A program made the translations under genes and the position numbers. A stretch of DNA of 64,000 nt from Anaeromassilibacillus sp. An250. Its GTDB lineage: Bacteria; Bacillota; Clostridia; Oscillospirales; Acutalibacteraceae. Positions 63,101 to 64,000 of this stretch are shown in pieces (within the stretch, counting starts at the first letter, position 1; each line of letters begins with the position of its first letter). The stretch covers positions 1-64,000 of the forward strand of contig NZ_NFJK01000012.1 in assembly GCF_002159845.1 (NCBI RefSeq), in the 5' to 3' direction. The notes beneath the pieces are model-generated. The model ran no database searches, had not been told where the DNA came from, and saw nothing but the letters and a program-made list of their open reading frames with translations.

Positions 63101-64000
63101 CCACTGTGCGGGTGGGCACCGGCTCCATCTCCATGACGATGTTGCCCTCTGCATCTTCCGTTGCAGCCATGCGCTCAAACGCATGGTCCGGGTCCACCGC
63201 CATGACTTCTTGGAGCTGTTCAACCACGCGCAGCTCCGGCTCCGTATGGGTGTACACCACGTCGCAGTCGCGCACGGATGTGCCCACATAGACCGGATAA
63301 TCGCCCGCTTCCAGTACATAGGCGGACTTATGGCCTGTCTTGCCTGCATCGTCATAGGAAGCCATATGGTCGATGTCATAGGAGATGGTCATCTCCTGGG
63401 AATCGCCTGGCTGCAGGAGACCGGTCTTTGCAAAGCCCGCTAGGGACTTCGCCGCCTTACCCAGCTCTCCCTGCGGCGCGCCGTAGTAGACCTGGACAAC
63501 CTGCTTGCCCTTATAATCGCCCGTATTCGTTACGTTTACGGTGATTTCAATCTTGCCGTCCACTTCTTCCACGGAGGTGGTTTCCACGGCGAAGTCGGTA
63601 TAGGTGAGGCCAAAACCGAAGGGATACAGCACCTTATCCGGCGCAAACGTCTCAAAGTAGCGGTATCCCACATAGATGTCCTCAACATAGTTGTTGTACT
63701 CATTATTGCCGAAGTTCCCGGCGGAAGGATAATCCTCATACGACGTAGCGATGGTATCGCTCAGCTTTCCGGAGGCCGGGACATCACCGCTGACAACGTC
63801 TGCGACCGCCTTGCCGCCTTCCATACCGCCGTGCCAAACGTACATCACGGACTCGACGCCGTACTCTTCCACCCAGCTCATGTCGATGATATTGCCGACA
63901 TTCAACAGGACGGCCACATGGTCAAATTGGTTGGTGACCTTTTGGATCATGTCGCGTTCGTCGTCGGTCAGGAGGAAGCTTCCCTCCGTGTTGCTGGCGT
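59010..64000 (-). CDS. Giant secreted GH3 glycosidase with permuted domains, partial
   Basis: At least 1662 residues; the frame stays open to the right edge, so the start, signal peptide and perhaps further domains are outside. The order is reversed relative to most GH3 enzymes. The C-terminal GH3 domain comes first (NTEGSFLLTDDERD..., NVGNIIDMSWVEEYG, DYPSAGNFGNNEYNNYVED), then a fibronectin-III-like domain (LYPFGFGLTYTDF...), then the barrel with nucleophile Asp in MVMTDWWANE (codon 62310-62312), PKHFAANNQE and GPGINIHRDP. After it follow a cadherin-like Ig domain, a concanavalin-like fold, a CBM6-like domain, an Ig-like repeat, FIVAR repeats and the shared C-terminal module. This domain order is known from Ruminococcus-type beta-glucosidases. 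Substrate: a beta-glucoside or beta-xyloside is likely, not proven. Confidence 0.9.
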   Translation of the reverse strand, partial: ASNTEGSFLLTDDERDMIQKVTNQFDHVAVLLNVGNIIDMSWVEEYGVESVMYVWHGGMEGGKAVADVVSGDVPASGKLSDTIATSYEDYPSAGNFGNNEYNNYVEDIYVGYRYFETFAPDKVLYPFGFGLTYTDFAVETTSVEEVDGKIEITVNVTNTGDYKGKQVVQVYYGAPQGELGKAAKSLAGFAKTGLLQPGDSQEMTISYDIDHMASYDDAGKTGHKSAYVLEAGDYPVYVGTSVRDCDVVYTHTEPELRVVEQLQEVMAVDPDHAFERMAATEDAEGNIVMEMEPVPTRTVDVNERIQANLPETIEPTGDQGYTLLDVYNGDISMEEFVAQLPLEDVAYLCRGEGMNSPKVTPGTASAFGGLTDSLKAFGIPIGCCADGPSGIRMDDGELATALPIGTLMACTWNTDLVEKLHTLHGQELVLNNVECMLGPGINIHRDPLCGRNFEYFSEDPVLTGVMASAATRGVQKSGAMVTPKHFAANNQEQNRNNNDSRVSERALREIYLKGFEIVVRDGNTGTIMTSYNKINGIWAASNYDLCTTTLRNEWGFDGMVMTDWWANENEDGLLRQEAAMVRAQNDIAMPVADEADSIVNAVNAGVLTLGEVQRSAINVLNCLIKSPAFARMYDLDYVSPYEPGEHWFSVEKSEPGDPMISSLTVGGRAIRIFNPLVLDYEVYTKLNEGVEIPEVAVEAPDGVKVQVVQATQENPIAVIYANEGMEERIYKVIFTDEAGLPPVFENPIYAYADDIQVNGESILEFESTLTDYSVLLEDMASIPEITADVPEGVTYTVDYDPNTHIAVIRCESPDQAFVYTVRFSQGPRSDEFDGTELQSFWTVNRPNPENLKLEDGALCITTEVGDLYQTNDNLCNYVTQPAAGNWDAYTKVTFDQKPHRLYQEIGMIVMQDEDNYITFRMEYNESSSAQRPGANFFLSQESNGTHSQLVASKDLADLVTDNVMYLKLSKRGNTYTGAISVDGETYYDLGASASGNYSDPKIGLLASDGSVDGDHLTAKFDYLRFDTSMESEYIPVGSGTTRIKAADQYASISGTMRPENTSDEDGGRNLGYCDKGEYAIYNIEIQKSGYYDIAARISSGQDALGQYTFVMQIKGETFASFTTGGTGGWQNWVTREGPRVYLEAGKYKVKVLMTTGGLNLNWFEFTAVDTPAEPGDLIVTYPTSAQLAVDGEDMTIANLIGRYETAMEKDASYTLTFTPRVEGEEFAAISVNGEPVVFDADTDTTAYIYEGTMGSGDTALDFSFTVVNKQILRTTIEIAEGRADEAAEAVPSVKEKYEAALQAAKDVEAKKTATQDEINTAWSNLIDALHYLSFAAGDKSQLEIPMEIAESINRDLFTPDSLAALDEAYAAAEDLLDDEEVLEADITAAVDALYDAIYGLVYRADVTELEALVLKGDGIVENAGQYIQNDAWTSFETVLAEAKTVLEDANATQDAVDTAAEDLAAAISALRLIPDKDALEALIGEAEAINTSKYTAKSVATMKAALSTAKAVLNDAEATEEGVADAVEALENSIDGLVEKSTSTSSKGSTSANIGNAYGAAGVVSASQSVAANAYVVSDTTVNFTLKRGSAYCFKMTVVNGNAMTPSFTVGNGEVLKTQFVAKVGNDYYYRVYATGTPGQSTGVYTTLPGQNAVKHCAVTIG

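Overview
The window looks like chromosome of a gut-type Clostridia member (Oscillospirales-like Firmicute). Signs are a cysteine T-box leader, an FMN riboswitch, consensus sigma-A promoters with 17-bp spacers, strong AGGAGG ribosome-binding sites, TasA and DUF6514 proteins, and several giant secreted glycosidases with FIVAR repeats. Assignments are by eye from sequence; no database search was run.

Layout. 1-1754: end of a galactose-type ABC importer operon (ATPase fragment, permease). 2184-4816: zinc ABC importer (substrate-binding lipoprotein, ATPase, permease) behind a promoter carrying a perfect 10-1-10 palindrome, probably a Zur site. 4896-6480: flavodoxin-like flavoprotein and patatin phospholipase. 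6779-6855: tRNA-Val(GAC). 6960-8040: a scar in which a GH3 glycosidase fragment is fused in frame to a ROK fragment and abuts a remnant of an integrative-element helix-turn-helix gene. 8408-10405: an AT-rich single gene for a GHKL ATPase with a C-terminal D...ExK nuclease-like signature, a defence candidate. 10722-25425: two convergent giant surface enzymes, a GH2 protein (2227 aa) and a protein with two complete GH97 catalytic units (2344 aa).

26073-48673 is mostly ordinary chromosome on the minus strand: two small DUF6514 proteins, a CcdA-type thiol exporter with thioredoxin-like domains, chloramphenicol acetyltransferase-like protein, a heptad-repeat coiled coil, a T-box-controlled cysteine cluster (cysE, cysS, ybaK), a TasA-like matrix protein divergent from an XRE regulator, recA-recX-rimO-pgsA, the riboflavin operon ribD-ribE-ribBA-ribH, and a two-component system followed by DUF1385 and prmC. 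From 49392 the surface-enzyme theme returns: a third GH97 protein (1768 aa), a GH25 lysozyme-like protein with tandem repeats, and a permuted GH3 protein running off the right edge.

The most striking items are as follows. (1) A retron-like reverse transcriptase (55188-56207) lies directly downstream of a structured stretch (54983-55159) with the layout of an msr-msd RNA: closing inverted repeats, an AGC after the first arm, two short hairpins and one long one. No effector gene is adjacent. (2) A roughly 110-residue C-terminal module is shared by all four giant glycosidases and, in divergent form, by the GH25 protein, which suggests an unnamed cell-surface attachment domain. (3) The 3' ends of these genes, with their terminators and GC-rich repeats, occur as degenerate tandem copies, pointing to recombination among surface genes. 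Functionally, the predicted GH97 alpha-galactosidases, GH2 and GH3 enzymes would release sugars at the surface, and the galactose-type importer at the left edge could take up one product (inference).
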